Assembly: GCF_900114545.1 (NCBI RefSeq)
Contig: NZ_FOTI01000008.1
Span: 1 to 64,000 of the forward strand
Direction: 5' to 3'
Source: Halanaerobium salsuginis
GTDB lineage: Bacteria; Bacillota; Halanaerobiia; Halanaerobiales; Halanaerobiaceae
Length of the DNA: 64,000 bases
The notes under the pieces were generated by a model. The model was not told where the DNA came from. It did no database searches and saw nothing but the letters and a program-made list of their open reading frames with translations. Of the stretch, positions 1-8,129 are shown piece after piece; the first letter of the stretch is position 1; each line of letters begins with the position of its first letter. The translations under genes and the position numbers were made by a program.

Positions 1-148
1 GATAACGTCAAATAAAATATGATAGTTACCATAAAATGTAAGTAAATAGTAATAGAGTATCACTAATTTTAATTATAATAAAAATCTTAAGAATGTCAAA
101 AGCTTGAAGATGTAAATGATGTAAAAAAATGTAATTAAATAAATATAA

Positions 149-163
149 AACTCTAAAAGAGTT
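149..163 (-). terminator. Hairpin after the transposase gene
   Basis: AACTCT (149-154) pairs with AGAGTT (158-163). On the minus strand the hairpin is followed by a T-rich run, so it could end the transposase transcript. The stem is short, so support is modest. Confidence 0.4.
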
Positions 164-204
164 GAGCAAGATTTTTTGAAAAGTTATTCAGTAAAGATAT
201 TTAG

Positions 205-1563
205 TTACTTATCAGTTTTGTTGATCCACCTGATAAGTTGAGCCCAGGAGTTAATGGGCTGGCCTCTTGAATCTTCAACAACAAGAGGAGCCTTGTTATC
301 AAAAGAGCTATGAGGTTTTATATAGTTAAAATATAGCTGATATAAAGTTAAATGAGCAAGAGCACCATCAAAGGAACTAAAGCTTTTATGACGTTTGTAA
401 TGAGCTTTATAGGTGCCAAAGAAACGCTCAATGATGTTTTTATAGGGTCTGTAAACCTCATCTGAATTATCGTCATCAGTAAAAAGTCCTTTAACTTGTC
501 TGTGATCTACATCGGTCTTTAAAAAGGCCTTTGCAGCATGCACAGCAGTTCTATAGATTGGTGCCATATCAGAAACCAGGACAAAATCCCGACCCTGGTA
601 TTGGTCAATAATTCTTTTGAGAATGGTGATTGCACCTTTGGCATCTCGATGTTTTGAGAGATGCTGAGCAATGATACAGCCGTTTTTACCATCAATGGCA
701 GTAAAAAGATAATGCCAGCTGCCTTTGATTTTGATATATGTTTCATCAACAGCAACAATGCCAGATAAAGGTAGATCAAGGTCCTTAATGTTAGGACCAA
801 GTCTGTGAGCTAAAGAGACAGTCCAGTTTTGGATAGTCTGAGCTGAAGGTGAAACATTATATGCAAGTTTCAGGGCTCTTTTAGTCTGTCTTAGAGAAAG
901 ACCAAGACCCACATAAAAATCCATAGCTTTGGAGATTATGAAGTTCCCATACTGGGAATGATCCAGGTTAACAGGTTCTTTATCAGGTCTTGAAACTTCA
1001 AGGTTTTCGACATCAAAATCATAGGCTCTATAGCGATATCTTTTGTGTTCATTTTTCCATTTAGAGCAGTCATCATTGCGGCATTTATACTTGGTAAAAT
1101 GCTTACGCTCTTTCTCTTTAGATAAAGCATAGCCGCAAAAAGGGCAGCGATAGGTAGGCCTGTTACTGGATCTTAGTTCAGGTTTTTCAGGAGCCCACTG
1201 ATGATCACAAACTTTGCACTGAAGCTTCTGGTAACCATCTGGGTCATGACCGAAGCTGTAGAGATATTTTTTAGGAGCGCCACATTCGGAGCATTTTTCG
1301 ACTTCTACAGTCAGAGGTTTACGGCGGTTAACAGGCTTTATGGGCTGACCATTTTCTTTAGCTTCAGCCAAAATTTCCTGATAATTAAGCTGTTCAATAA
1401 CAGGAAGTGGGTCATCAAAGCTGTTAAACTTAGTATAGCTGTCATCAAGTTTTTCTTTGGGTTCAAAGTCAACGTGAAAGAGCTTGGAGAAAAAGAGATA
1501 GACCAAAAGAACAAAATTCATAAGAGGTTTAAGCAGGAAATTAGGTAAATTTCGAGAAATCAT
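205..1563 (-). CDS. DDE transposase with N-terminal zinc ribbons
   Basis: This 452-residue protein resembles the IS240/IS6-type DDE transposase domain, which cuts and joins DNA at the element ends. The likely catalytic triad is D273 (AVDETY), D332 (VSDMAP) and E379 (KNIIERFFGTYK). Two zinc-finger-like cysteine sets precede it: CSEC near 91 with CKVC near 116, and CPFC near 140 with C161 and C166. A hydrophobic stretch lies at about residues 12-30. It is much longer than a typical IS6 transposase (about 230 residues) because of the zinc-ribbon region. The reading frame is intact and the gene lies inside matching inverted repeats, so the element may be active. The exact IS family is not certain. 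Confidence 0.85.
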   Translation of the reverse strand: MISRNLPNFLLKPLMNFVLLVYLFFSKLFHVDFEPKEKLDDSYTKFNSFDDPLPVIEQLNYQEILAEAKENGQPIKPVNRRKPLTVEVEKCSECGAPKKYLYSFGHDPDGYQKLQCKVCDHQWAPEKPELRSSNRPTYRCPFCGYALSKEKERKHFTKYKCRNDDCSKWKNEHKRYRYRAYDFDVENLEVSRPDKEPVNLDHSQYGNFIISKAMDFYVGLGLSLRQTKRALKLAYNVSPSAQTIQNWTVSLAHRLGPNIKDLDLPLSGIVAVDETYIKIKGSWHYLFTAIDGKNGCIIAQHLSKHRDAKGAITILKRIIDQYQGRDFVLVSDMAPIYRTAVHAAKAFLKTDVDHRQVKGLFTDDDNSDEVYRPYKNIIERFFGTYKAHYKRHKSFSSFDGALAHLTLYQLYFNYIKPHSSFDNKAPLVVEDSRGQPINSWAQLIRWINKTDK

Positions 1564-1747
1564 AACTTAGGATCCCTTCCTTTCTGGGTGTAGTAGGTTG
1601 TGACTTCTCAATTACTATTTACGAGCTCAGGGGGAGGGATTCCTGCATTTAGTGCAGATTCCTAAACTGACAATTATGATAACTATTAATATTTTTAAAA
1701 AAACTATTAGATTTGACGTAACGTAAAAAAGAAAGGAAGGTTTAATT

Positions 1748-3037
1748 ATGGAATTAAGTGCAGTAACTTTTTCGGCAATAATATTAATAATATTTTTAAT
1801 TTCTAAAGTTCCTGTTTTTGTTTCTTTACTTGCTGGAACAATGACATATTTTGTTATATCTCCGCATGTTCCTTCGATAATTGCTGCTCAGAGAATTTTA
1901 TCTGGAGTCCAAAGTATTCCTTTGCTGGCTATTCCTTTCTTTGTGAGTGCGGGTATTTTTATGAATTATTCTGGAGTATCTAAAAGAATTATGAATTTTG
2001 CCCAAAGTCTAACTGGTCATATGAGTGGAGGATTAGCTCAAGTTAATGTTTTATTGTCAGCTTTGATGGGTGGTCTTTCAGGCTCTAACCTTGCTGATGC
2101 TGCAATGCAAGCTCAAATGTTAGTGCCTGAAATGGAAAAGAAGGGACTTTCGAAAGAATTTTCTTCAGTAGTAACTGCTACTTCTGCTATGATAACACCT
2201 TTGATACCACCAGGAATAGCAATGATTTTATACGGCTCGATTGCAAATGTTTCTATTGGCAAATTATTTGTCGCTGGTATTGGAGCGGGACTTTTGCTAA
2301 CAATTGTTTTAATGATTTTAATATCTTATTTATCTAAAAAAAAGGGTTATAAACCAGTTAGAGATAGTATGGTTAGCGGAAAAGAATTACTTCAATCAAT
2401 AAAAATAGCTTTTTTGCCTTTACTATTACCAGTTATAATAATTGGTGGAGTAAGATTTGGTATATTTACTCCAACTGAGGGGGGAGCGGTTGCAATTGTT
2501 TATGCTTTGTTTTTAGGCTTTCTATATAAAGAAATGAAATTTAAAGATATAATAACTGGAATCAAAGAAACAATAACAAGTACAGCTTCGATTATGGTTA
2601 TAGTTGGCGCTGCTTCAGCTTTTGCCTGGATTTTAACAAGAGAAAGAATACCACAAGAAATAACTCAACTGATTGTAAGTAGTATTTCAAATAAGTATAT
2701 ATTTTTATTTATAGTAAATATATTTTTAATAATTGTAGGTATGTTTATTGAAGGTAATGCAGCAATGATTGTTTTAGTTCCACTTCTAAAACCAATTGCT
2801 TCTGCTTATGGTATTAATGATATTCATTTTGCGATGATATTTATAGTAAACTTATCTATTGGAGCTTTAAGTCCTCCATTAGGGACTTTGATGTTTGTAA
2901 CTTGTGGAATAACAAAATGTGAGATAGAAGATTTTATTAAAGAATCTATTCCTTTTTATATAGCATTAGTTGTAGTATTATTATTAATTACTCTATTTCC
3001 GATTTTTTCAGTCGGAATAGTTAATCTTGTTTATTAA
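1748..3037 (+). CDS. dctM: TRAP transporter large permease (DctM-like)
   Basis: This 429-residue polytopic membrane protein is the large channel subunit of a tripartite ATP-independent periplasmic transporter. These importers take up organic acids and related solutes using an ion gradient. Family features seen are the N-terminal hydrophobic run with KVPVFVSLLAG, the conserved GGLSGSNLADAAMQ segment near residues 109-122, and ITPLIPPG near 149-156. About a dozen membrane spans cover the length. A good ribosome site (GGAAGG) precedes the ATG. The partner binding protein (DctP) and small subunit (DctQ) are not found downstream. They normally lie upstream, where the insertion sequence now sits, so the transporter may have been split or lost its promoter. 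The substrate cannot be read from the sequence. Confidence 0.88.
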   Translation: MELSAVTFSAIILIIFLISKVPVFVSLLAGTMTYFVISPHVPSIIAAQRILSGVQSIPLLAIPFFVSAGIFMNYSGVSKRIMNFAQSLTGHMSGGLAQVNVLLSALMGGLSGSNLADAAMQAQMLVPEMEKKGLSKEFSSVVTATSAMITPLIPPGIAMILYGSIANVSIGKLFVAGIGAGLLLTIVLMILISYLSKKKGYKPVRDSMVSGKELLQSIKIAFLPLLLPVIIIGGVRFGIFTPTEGGAVAIVYALFLGFLYKEMKFKDIITGIKETITSTASIMVIVGAASAFAWILTRERIPQEITQLIVSSISNKYIFLFIVNIFLIIVGMFIEGNAAMIVLVPLLKPIASAYGINDIHFAMIFIVNLSIGALSPPLGTLMFVTCGITKCEIEDFIKESIPFYIALVVVLLLITLFPIFSVGIVNLVY

Positions 3038-3115
3038 ATATGGAAATTTGATTATTAAGGCTGCTCTTGATTTTTAATTTATTTCAAAAAATAATAGACT
3101 AAATTTAAAAATCAG

Positions 3116-3144
3116 TTGACAAGCTTTTAAAATGATGTTATTCT
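3116..3144 (+). promoter_or_regulatory. Sigma-70-type promoter for the SAM riboswitch unit
   Basis: TTGACA (3116-3121) and TATTCT (3139-3144) are separated by 17 bases. Transcription would begin near 3151, about 60 bases before the aptamer. Confidence 0.65.
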
Positions 3145-3207
3145 TTATAGATAAATAATAGTAAACTACTAAAGTTATTGAAAATCAAACTAAAAATTTA
3201 ATAAAAA

Positions 3208-3338
3208 TTCATCAAGAGTGGCGGAGGGACTGGCCCTGTGAAGCCCGGCAACCTACCATTAAGGTAAGGTGCCAAATCCTGCATTTCAAAGAAATGAAAG
3301 ATGAGAGGATTATTAAACCCTCTCAGGAGGGTTTATTT
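3208..3338 (+). promoter_or_regulatory. SAM-I (S-box) riboswitch with terminator platform
   Basis: The stretch 3211-3306 carries the S-box core: ATCAAGAGTGGCGGAGGGA, then CTGGCCC, GAAGCCCGGCAACC and AAGGTGCCAAATCCTGC, closing with AAAGATGAG. S-box RNAs bind S-adenosylmethionine and switch off downstream genes when it is plentiful. The switch can be read directly. TGAGAGG (3302-3308) on the 3' side of the closing helix can pair with CCTCTCA (3319-3325), the 5' arm of the following terminator. Ligand binding would hold the first segment in the aptamer and free the terminator. The controlled genes are the MetQ-like protein, the aminotransferase and the dehydrogenase. Confidence 0.95.
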
Positions 3339-3341
3339 TTT
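3315..3341 (+). terminator. S-box-controlled intrinsic terminator
   Basis: AAACCCTC pairs with GAGGGTTT around the loop TCAG, followed directly by ATTTTTTTATT. It is the expression platform of the riboswitch. Confidence 0.9.
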
Positions 3342-3346
3342 TATTG

Positions 3347-3385
3347 CCACTTTTGTAATTTAATTTCAAAAGTGGTCTTTTATTT
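3347..3385 (+). terminator. Second terminator-like hairpin in the S-box leader
   Basis: CCACTTTTG (3347-3355) pairs perfectly with CAAAAGTGG (3367-3375) and is followed by TCTTTTATTTTT. It lies only about ten bases past the S-box terminator and could serve as a back-up stop. The remaining stretch 3386-3601 up to the MetQ-like gene shows no gene. Confidence 0.6.
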
Positions 3386-3601
3386 TTCTACTAATTGATT
3401 TTTAGTTGATTATAGTAGAATTTCTTAAATTAAATGGAGGTGAGAAATAGACTGAATTATTTTTGCTGAGGCTAAACAATATATAAAGTTGATCATTGAA
3501 ATTATGTGGTATTATTTAAAATCAAGTTTAAATTAAATAATTTTTTTAAGTATTAATTAAAAAGATAATAAATAAACTATAAGTAGAGGAGAATTTAAAT
3601 T

Positions 3602-4417
3602 ATGAAAACAAAAATTAAAGCATTTTTATTAAGTAGTGGAGTATTTTTAGCAGTCGCTTTTTATCTCTTACTTTCTTTGAATCCTGTTCAGGCAGCAGAT
3701 CCAGTCTTAACTGTAGGTGCAACCGCCGGCCCATTTGCTCAGATTCTAGAAGCTGTCAAGCCAGTTTTAAAAAGAGATGGTGTTGAGTTAAAAATTATTG
3801 AGTTTAGTGATTATGTAACTCCTAATCTAGCTTTAGCAGATGGCAGCCTTGATGCTAACACTTTTCAGCATATTCCATATTTTGAGCGTTTTAAAGCAGA
3901 TCGTAATTTAGATCTTGTTTCAGTAGCTAAAACAATTATTATTCCAATTGCAATTTACTCTGATAAATATAAATCATTAACAGAATTACCAGATGGTTCT
4001 ACAATAGCAATTCCTAATGATCCAACCAATGGGGGAAGAGCACTGCTTCTCTTTGAAAAGGCAGGCCTAATAAAATTGGCTGATTCAGCTGGTATAGCAG
4101 CTTCTGTAGTTGATATTGAATCTAATCCGCATAATTTTAACTTTTATGAAGTAGATGCAGCTCAAACTGCTCGAGTTATTCCAGATGTAGCAGCTGCTGC
4201 AGTTAATAGTAATTATGCTTTAGAATTAGGAATGAATCCACAGCAGGATTCGATTTATATTGAAGATGCCGATTCTCCTTATGTCTGCATTGTAGCGGTT
4301 AAGCGAGAAGATCAGGCTAATCAGTTGATTAATAAATTTATTAATGCTTATCATTCTGAAAAAGTTCGCGAATTTATTAAGACTGAATTTAACGGAGCTG
4401 TTATTCCAGCTTTTTAG
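3602..4417 (+). CDS. metQ: MetQ/NlpA-family methionine-binding protein
   Basis: This 271-residue NlpA-family protein should capture methionine outside the inner membrane for a MetNI importer. After the leader it shows typical MetQ blocks: VGATAGPFAQILE, the ALADGSLDANTFQHIPYF segment and IAIPNDPTNGGRALLL. The leader is a charged start, a long hydrophobic core and a VQA|A-type cleavage site at about residue 31. There is no lipobox cysteine, unlike most MetQ proteins, which are lipoproteins. That predicts a free periplasmic protein. MetN and MetI are not next to it and must be encoded elsewhere if the importer is complete. The upstream S-box supports methionine as ligand. It is followed by an aminotransferase 63 bases downstream. 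Confidence 0.88.
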   Translation: MKTKIKAFLLSSGVFLAVAFYLLLSLNPVQAADPVLTVGATAGPFAQILEAVKPVLKRDGVELKIIEFSDYVTPNLALADGSLDANTFQHIPYFERFKADRNLDLVSVAKTIIIPIAIYSDKYKSLTELPDGSTIAIPNDPTNGGRALLLFEKAGLIKLADSAGIAASVVDIESNPHNFNFYEVDAAQTARVIPDVAAAAVNSNYALELGMNPQQDSIYIEDADSPYVCIVAVKREDQANQLINKFINAYHSEKVREFIKTEFNGAVIPAF

Positions 4418-4480
4418 AATAATTTAATTTGAAATAATAACATATACGAGAGTAAAGAAATAATTAGAGGAGTGTAATTT

Positions 4481-5656
4481 ATGCCAGCATTAAATAAAAA
4501 AATAAATAATTTTACTGATTCGGTTATTAGAAGAATGACTAGAATAGCCAATCAACATGATGCAATTAATTTATCACAGGGATTTCCTGATTTTGATCCT
4601 CCTGTAGAGTTGAAAAATGCTCTACAGGAAGTAGCTGGTGGAAGTATTCATCAGTATGCTGTAACCTGGGGAGCACCTAATTTTAGAGAGGCTCTGGCAG
4701 CTAAGCAGAGCAAGTTTATGGGAATTAAAATTGATCCGGAACAGGAAATAGTTGTTACATGTGGTAGTACAGAAGCAATGATGGTAGCAATGCTGACTGT
4801 CTGTAATCCAGGCGATAAAGTTGTTGTTTTTTCACCTTTTTATGAAAATTATACAGCTGATGCAATTCTTTCGGGAGCAGAGGCAATTTACGTCCAATTA
4901 CAGCCACCAGAATTTAATTTTGATCCAGCTGAACTAGAAGCAGCTTTAAAACAGGGTGCAAAAGCATTAATACTCTGCAATCCTTCTAATCCAACTGGCA
5001 AGGTTTTTAGTCGAGCAGAGCTGCAAGTAATTGCAGAGCTTGCTGCCCAATATGATATTTTTGTAATTACAGATGAAGTTTATGAGCATCTTGTTTATCC
5101 GCCTTATCAGCATAACTATTTTGCTGCACTACCTGGTATGTTCGAGCGAACGATTTCCTGTAGTTCGCTTTCAAAAACTTACTCAATTACTGGCTGGCGG
5201 CTTGGCTATCTGATTGCTCCTGCTAATATAATTGCAGCTGCCCGGCAGGTACATGATTTTCTGACAGTTGGAGCTGCCGCTCCCCTGCAGGAGGCTGCAG
5301 TAACTGCTCTTAACTTTAAAGATGATTATTATCAACAACTACAGCAATTATATTTAAAAAAACGTGATTTTTTTCTAGCTGGTCTGGATAAACTTGGTTT
5401 AAAATATACTGTTCCACAGGGAGCATATTATGTAATGGTAGATATTAGCGACTTTGGTTTTGCTAATGACTTAGATTTCTGTGAATGGTTAATTAAAGAA
5501 ATTGGTGTAGCAGCAGTACCTGGGTCAAGCTTTTTTAAAGCAGATATTAATCATTTAATTCGTTTTCACTTTGCCAAAAAAGAAGCAACTCTAGCTGCTG
5601 CGCTGGCTAGATTAGCTAAACTACAGGAAAAGCTCAGTCTAAGAAATAAAAAATAG
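4481..5656 (+). CDS. Class I/II PLP aminotransferase, probably methionine/aromatic type
   Basis: This 391-residue fold-type I pyridoxal-phosphate enzyme moves an amino group between an amino acid and a 2-oxo acid. Family marks are NLSQGFPDFDPP near 30-41, NPSNPTG at 167-173, DEV at 198-200 and the PLP lysine K232 in SLSKTYSITGWRLGY. An arginine near the C-terminus (IRFHF) would hold the substrate carboxylate. The overall pattern resembles the YbdL/kynurenine-aminotransferase group, whose E. coli member YbdL prefers methionine. Its place in an S-box unit between a MetQ-like protein and a YbdH/GldA-like dehydrogenase supports a methionine to 4-methylthio-2-oxobutanoate reaction. The exact substrate is inferred, not visible. 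Confidence 0.85.
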   Translation: MPALNKKINNFTDSVIRRMTRIANQHDAINLSQGFPDFDPPVELKNALQEVAGGSIHQYAVTWGAPNFREALAAKQSKFMGIKIDPEQEIVVTCGSTEAMMVAMLTVCNPGDKVVVFSPFYENYTADAILSGAEAIYVQLQPPEFNFDPAELEAALKQGAKALILCNPSNPTGKVFSRAELQVIAELAAQYDIFVITDEVYEHLVYPPYQHNYFAALPGMFERTISCSSLSKTYSITGWRLGYLIAPANIIAAARQVHDFLTVGAAAPLQEAAVTALNFKDDYYQQLQQLYLKKRDFFLAGLDKLGLKYTVPQGAYYVMVDISDFGFANDLDFCEWLIKEIGVAAVPGSSFFKADINHLIRFHFAKKEATLAAALARLAKLQEKLSLRNKK

Positions 5657-5696
5657 CAGTTTAAACTTAAAAATTAGAAAAGGAGTAGTGGAATAA

Positions 5697-6800
5697 ATGC
5701 ATTTAGTAATGGGATCGCCGAATAGATATTTACAAGAAAAAGATATTTTATTAAAAGCTGGTGAGCAGATTGCTCCTCTGGGTAAAAAGGTATTATTAGT
5801 TGGTGACGAGACTACTCTAGCTGTTGCCCGGCCCAAATTAGCGCCTAGTTTAAACAAAGCTGGACTTGAGTTTGCAGAAGAGGTTTTTGCAGGTGAAGTA
5901 ACTAAAGAGGAAGCCCACCGAATAGCTGATCTACTTATTAACGCTGGCTATGATCTAATTATTGGAGTTGGAGGTGGAAAAGCGATCGATACAGCTAAAG
6001 CAGCCGCAGCTTATGCTGATCGTAAACTAGTTACAATTCCCACCCTTGCCTCTAATTGTGCTCCCTGGACACCATTATCTGTTTTTTATGATCAAACAGG
6101 TGCTTTTGAAGAATATATTATTTTTCAGTTCAGTCCAGCTCTGGTACTAGTTGATACTGAAATTATAGCTAAGTCAATGCCTAACTATTTTAAAGCAGGT
6201 ATTGCTGATACAGTAGTTAAATTTTATGAAGCCCGTGCTTCAGCAGCAAATAAAGAAAAAAATGTTCCCACCCGGGCGGCATTAAAGATTGCTGCTGAAT
6301 GTAAGTATATTATATTTGAGTATGCAGTTCAGGCTGCTAAAGATCTGGAAAAACAGAAAGCAAGTAAAGCAGTTGAGAAAATTGTTGATAGTATTATTGC
6401 TCTAGGAGGCATGGTAGGTGGAATTGGTAGTGATAATTGTCGAATTGCAGCTGCTCATGCTATCCACAATGGTTTAACTGTTTTGCCAGAAACACATCAG
6501 CTTTTACATGGTGAAAAAGTAGCTTTTGGCACTCTTGTTCAGTTAGAATTAGAAGGAGCAGAATCAGAATTTTTTGAGCTCCTGGAACTACTTAATCAGT
6601 TAGATCAGCCGATTACTCTGGACCAGCTAGGCCTGTCAGATATTGAACAGTCAGCTTTAGAGAAAGTAGCAGTTAAGAGTTGTTTACCAGCAGAATCAAT
6701 TCATAATCTACCTTTTAAAGTAAATCCTGAGCTAGTGATTAAAGCTATTCAATCAGTTGATGAGAAAGCCCAGGCTTATCTAGCAAAATTAAAAAAGTAG
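5697..6800 (+). CDS. GldA/HcxA-type metal-dependent dehydrogenase
   Basis: This 367-residue protein belongs to the glycerol-dehydrogenase branch of the iron/zinc-containing alcohol dehydrogenases. The nucleotide-binding GVGGGKAIDTAK lies at about 91-102. The three metal ligands of the family are in place at D171, H254 (AAAHAIHNG) and H271 (LLHGEK). In E. coli the neighbours ybdL and ybdH encode a methionine aminotransferase and a hydroxycarboxylate dehydrogenase (HcxA) of this same family. The same pairing here suggests reduction of a 2-oxo acid, possibly the keto analogue of methionine, rather than glycerol oxidation. It lies 40 bases after the aminotransferase and just before a terminator, so it closes the S-box transcription unit. 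Confidence 0.8.
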   Translation: MHLVMGSPNRYLQEKDILLKAGEQIAPLGKKVLLVGDETTLAVARPKLAPSLNKAGLEFAEEVFAGEVTKEEAHRIADLLINAGYDLIIGVGGGKAIDTAKAAAAYADRKLVTIPTLASNCAPWTPLSVFYDQTGAFEEYIIFQFSPALVLVDTEIIAKSMPNYFKAGIADTVVKFYEARASAANKEKNVPTRAALKIAAECKYIIFEYAVQAAKDLEKQKASKAVEKIVDSIIALGGMVGGIGSDNCRIAAAHAIHNGLTVLPETHQLLHGEKVAFGTLVQLELEGAESEFFELLELLNQLDQPITLDQLGLSDIEQSALEKVAVKSCLPAESIHNLPFKVNPELVIKAIQSVDEKAQAYLAKLKK

Positions 6801-6853
6801 ATTAAATAATTTAATTTTTAATAGTTTGAATAGATAGCTTGAATAGCTTTTTT

Positions 6854-6885
6854 AAACCAGTTAAGTTAACTTAGCTGGTTTTTTT
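6854..6885 (+). terminator. Intrinsic terminator of the S-box unit
   Basis: AAACCAG (6854-6860) pairs with CTGGTTT (6875-6881), with a further AT-rich pairing inside and a T run after it. Confidence 0.8.
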
Positions 6886-7013
6886 ATTAAATCTTTAACT
6901 TGCTAGGCAGGATATTTTTATTTTGTATTTAATAATTAAACTAAGCTTGTGTTTTATAGATTTTTTAGATTACTTTAAACAGCTCATTAATTATAAAAAA
7001 AGGGGGAGATATT

Positions 7014-7988
7014 ATGACAATAGAACAGGCTTTAATTACTGGTTATGCTGTTAATCAATCAGAAGCTGTTCCGCTCAATAAATTATCTCCAGCAGATGCA
7101 AAAGTTAGTGCTGATCATTTTGTCTGGTATCATCTTAATGTTCAGACAGCAGAGGCCCGGGAATGGCTGCGTAACAATAGTGGGTTGTCAGAGATAGTTA
7201 TTAAAGAATTAATTACAGAAGAAACTAGACCCCGGGTTTTAAAAGATGAAGCAGGTATTTTAATTAACCTCAGAGGTTTAAATTTAAATCCTGACTCAGA
7301 TGAAGAGGATATGGTTTCATTACATATGTGGATCGAGCCTGGCCTGGTAATTACTACCAGGAGTGAACGAGTCTTTACAATTAATGATATTGATGATCTT
7401 TATAGAAAGAATGAAGGGCCAGCTACAATTAATGACTTTTTGCTGCAGGTTATTGATGGCGTATTAGATCGAATTAGTGATTATGTCTATGATTTAGAAG
7501 CTCAAATTGATACTATGGAAGAATCTGTTTTGACAGCTGAACTAAGTCAGATTAGATCGCTATTAGCTGAAAAACGTCGGGAAGTTGTAATTATTAGACG
7601 CTATATAGTACCACAAAGGGAAGTGATGACGCGACTGTATCGAGAAAAAATTGATTGGCTTAATGAAGATGATAGAGAATATATTTATGAGTTTTCTAAT
7701 TTAACTATTCGGCAGGTGGAGGAACTTGATTCGATTCGAGAAAGAGCTGTTCTGGTTCAGGAAGAGTTAAGCAATAAAATTAATGATCAAATGAACCGCA
7801 CAATGTATATTTTATCAATTGTTGGAAGTGTTTTTCTACCACTTGGTTTTTTAACTGGTTTATTTGGAATTAATATTGGAGGGATGCCTGGAACTGAAAA
7901 TGAGTATGCTTTCTGGGTATTTTCTTTTTTAATGGTTTTAATTATTATAATTGAATATTTGTTATTTAAAAAGAACAACTGGCTTTAA
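7014..7988 (+). CDS. zntB: CorA-family transporter, ZntB-like
   Basis: This 324-residue protein has the CorA/ZntB plan: a long cytoplasmic N-terminal domain ending in a coiled helix, then two membrane segments near 263-283 and 299-318, with a short charged tail. The signature before the second segment is FGINIGG (GIN at 285-287) followed by MPGTEN, the form seen in ZntB-type zinc transporters rather than the GMN of classic magnesium channels. It probably moves divalent cations, with zinc more likely than magnesium. It is alone between two unrelated units, with a strong GGGGGAG ribosome site. Confidence 0.82.
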   Translation: MTIEQALITGYAVNQSEAVPLNKLSPADAKVSADHFVWYHLNVQTAEAREWLRNNSGLSEIVIKELITEETRPRVLKDEAGILINLRGLNLNPDSDEEDMVSLHMWIEPGLVITTRSERVFTINDIDDLYRKNEGPATINDFLLQVIDGVLDRISDYVYDLEAQIDTMEESVLTAELSQIRSLLAEKRREVVIIRRYIVPQREVMTRLYREKIDWLNEDDREYIYEFSNLTIRQVEELDSIRERAVLVQEELSNKINDQMNRTMYILSIVGSVFLPLGFLTGLFGINIGGMPGTENEYAFWVFSFLMVLIIIIEYLLFKKNNWL

Positions 7989-8060
7989 ATATGTATCCAG
8001 GCATAAATCAAAATAAATAGTTGTAAAATAAAAAATTTTATGTTAAACTAATATACAAAA

Positions 8061-8111
8061 TACAGTACATTGTATTGTGTTTTATTTTAACTTATTGTAC
8101 AGAATCCTGTA
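8061..8111 (+). promoter_or_regulatory. Two probable operators for YhfZ upstream of the yhf-type operon
   Basis: Two 14-base imperfect dyads share the form TACAG-N4-(C/T)TGTA: TACAGTACATTGTA (8061-8074) and TACAGAATCCTGTA (8098-8111). Their centres are 37 bases apart and the second lies just before the ribosome site of yhfZ. TTGTAA (8021-8026) and TAAACT (8044-8049), 17 bases apart, could form the promoter, which would put both dyads at or after the start of transcription. Binding by the adjacent regulator is inferred from position. Confidence 0.55.
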
Positions 8112-8129
8112 TATTGAGGAGGGAAAAGA

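Larger units (their letters stand above)
1..1724 (-). mobile_element. Insertion sequence with DDE transposase
   Basis: The transposase gene is bracketed by a short inverted repeat: ACGTCAAAT at 5-13 and its complement ATTTGACGT at 1711-1719. Similarity continues a little beyond these nine bases (TAACGTCAAAT against GTTACGTCAAAT). The element therefore probably spans nearly the whole of 1-1724. Its left tip may lie just outside the window, so no target duplication can be tested. The right end stops about 25 bases before the TRAP transporter start codon. Confidence 0.7.

Noticed and set aside
3433-3468. A short reading frame after AAATGGAGG in the S-box leader
   Set aside because: It would encode only eleven residues, with no own ribosome site and no similarity to a known leader peptide.
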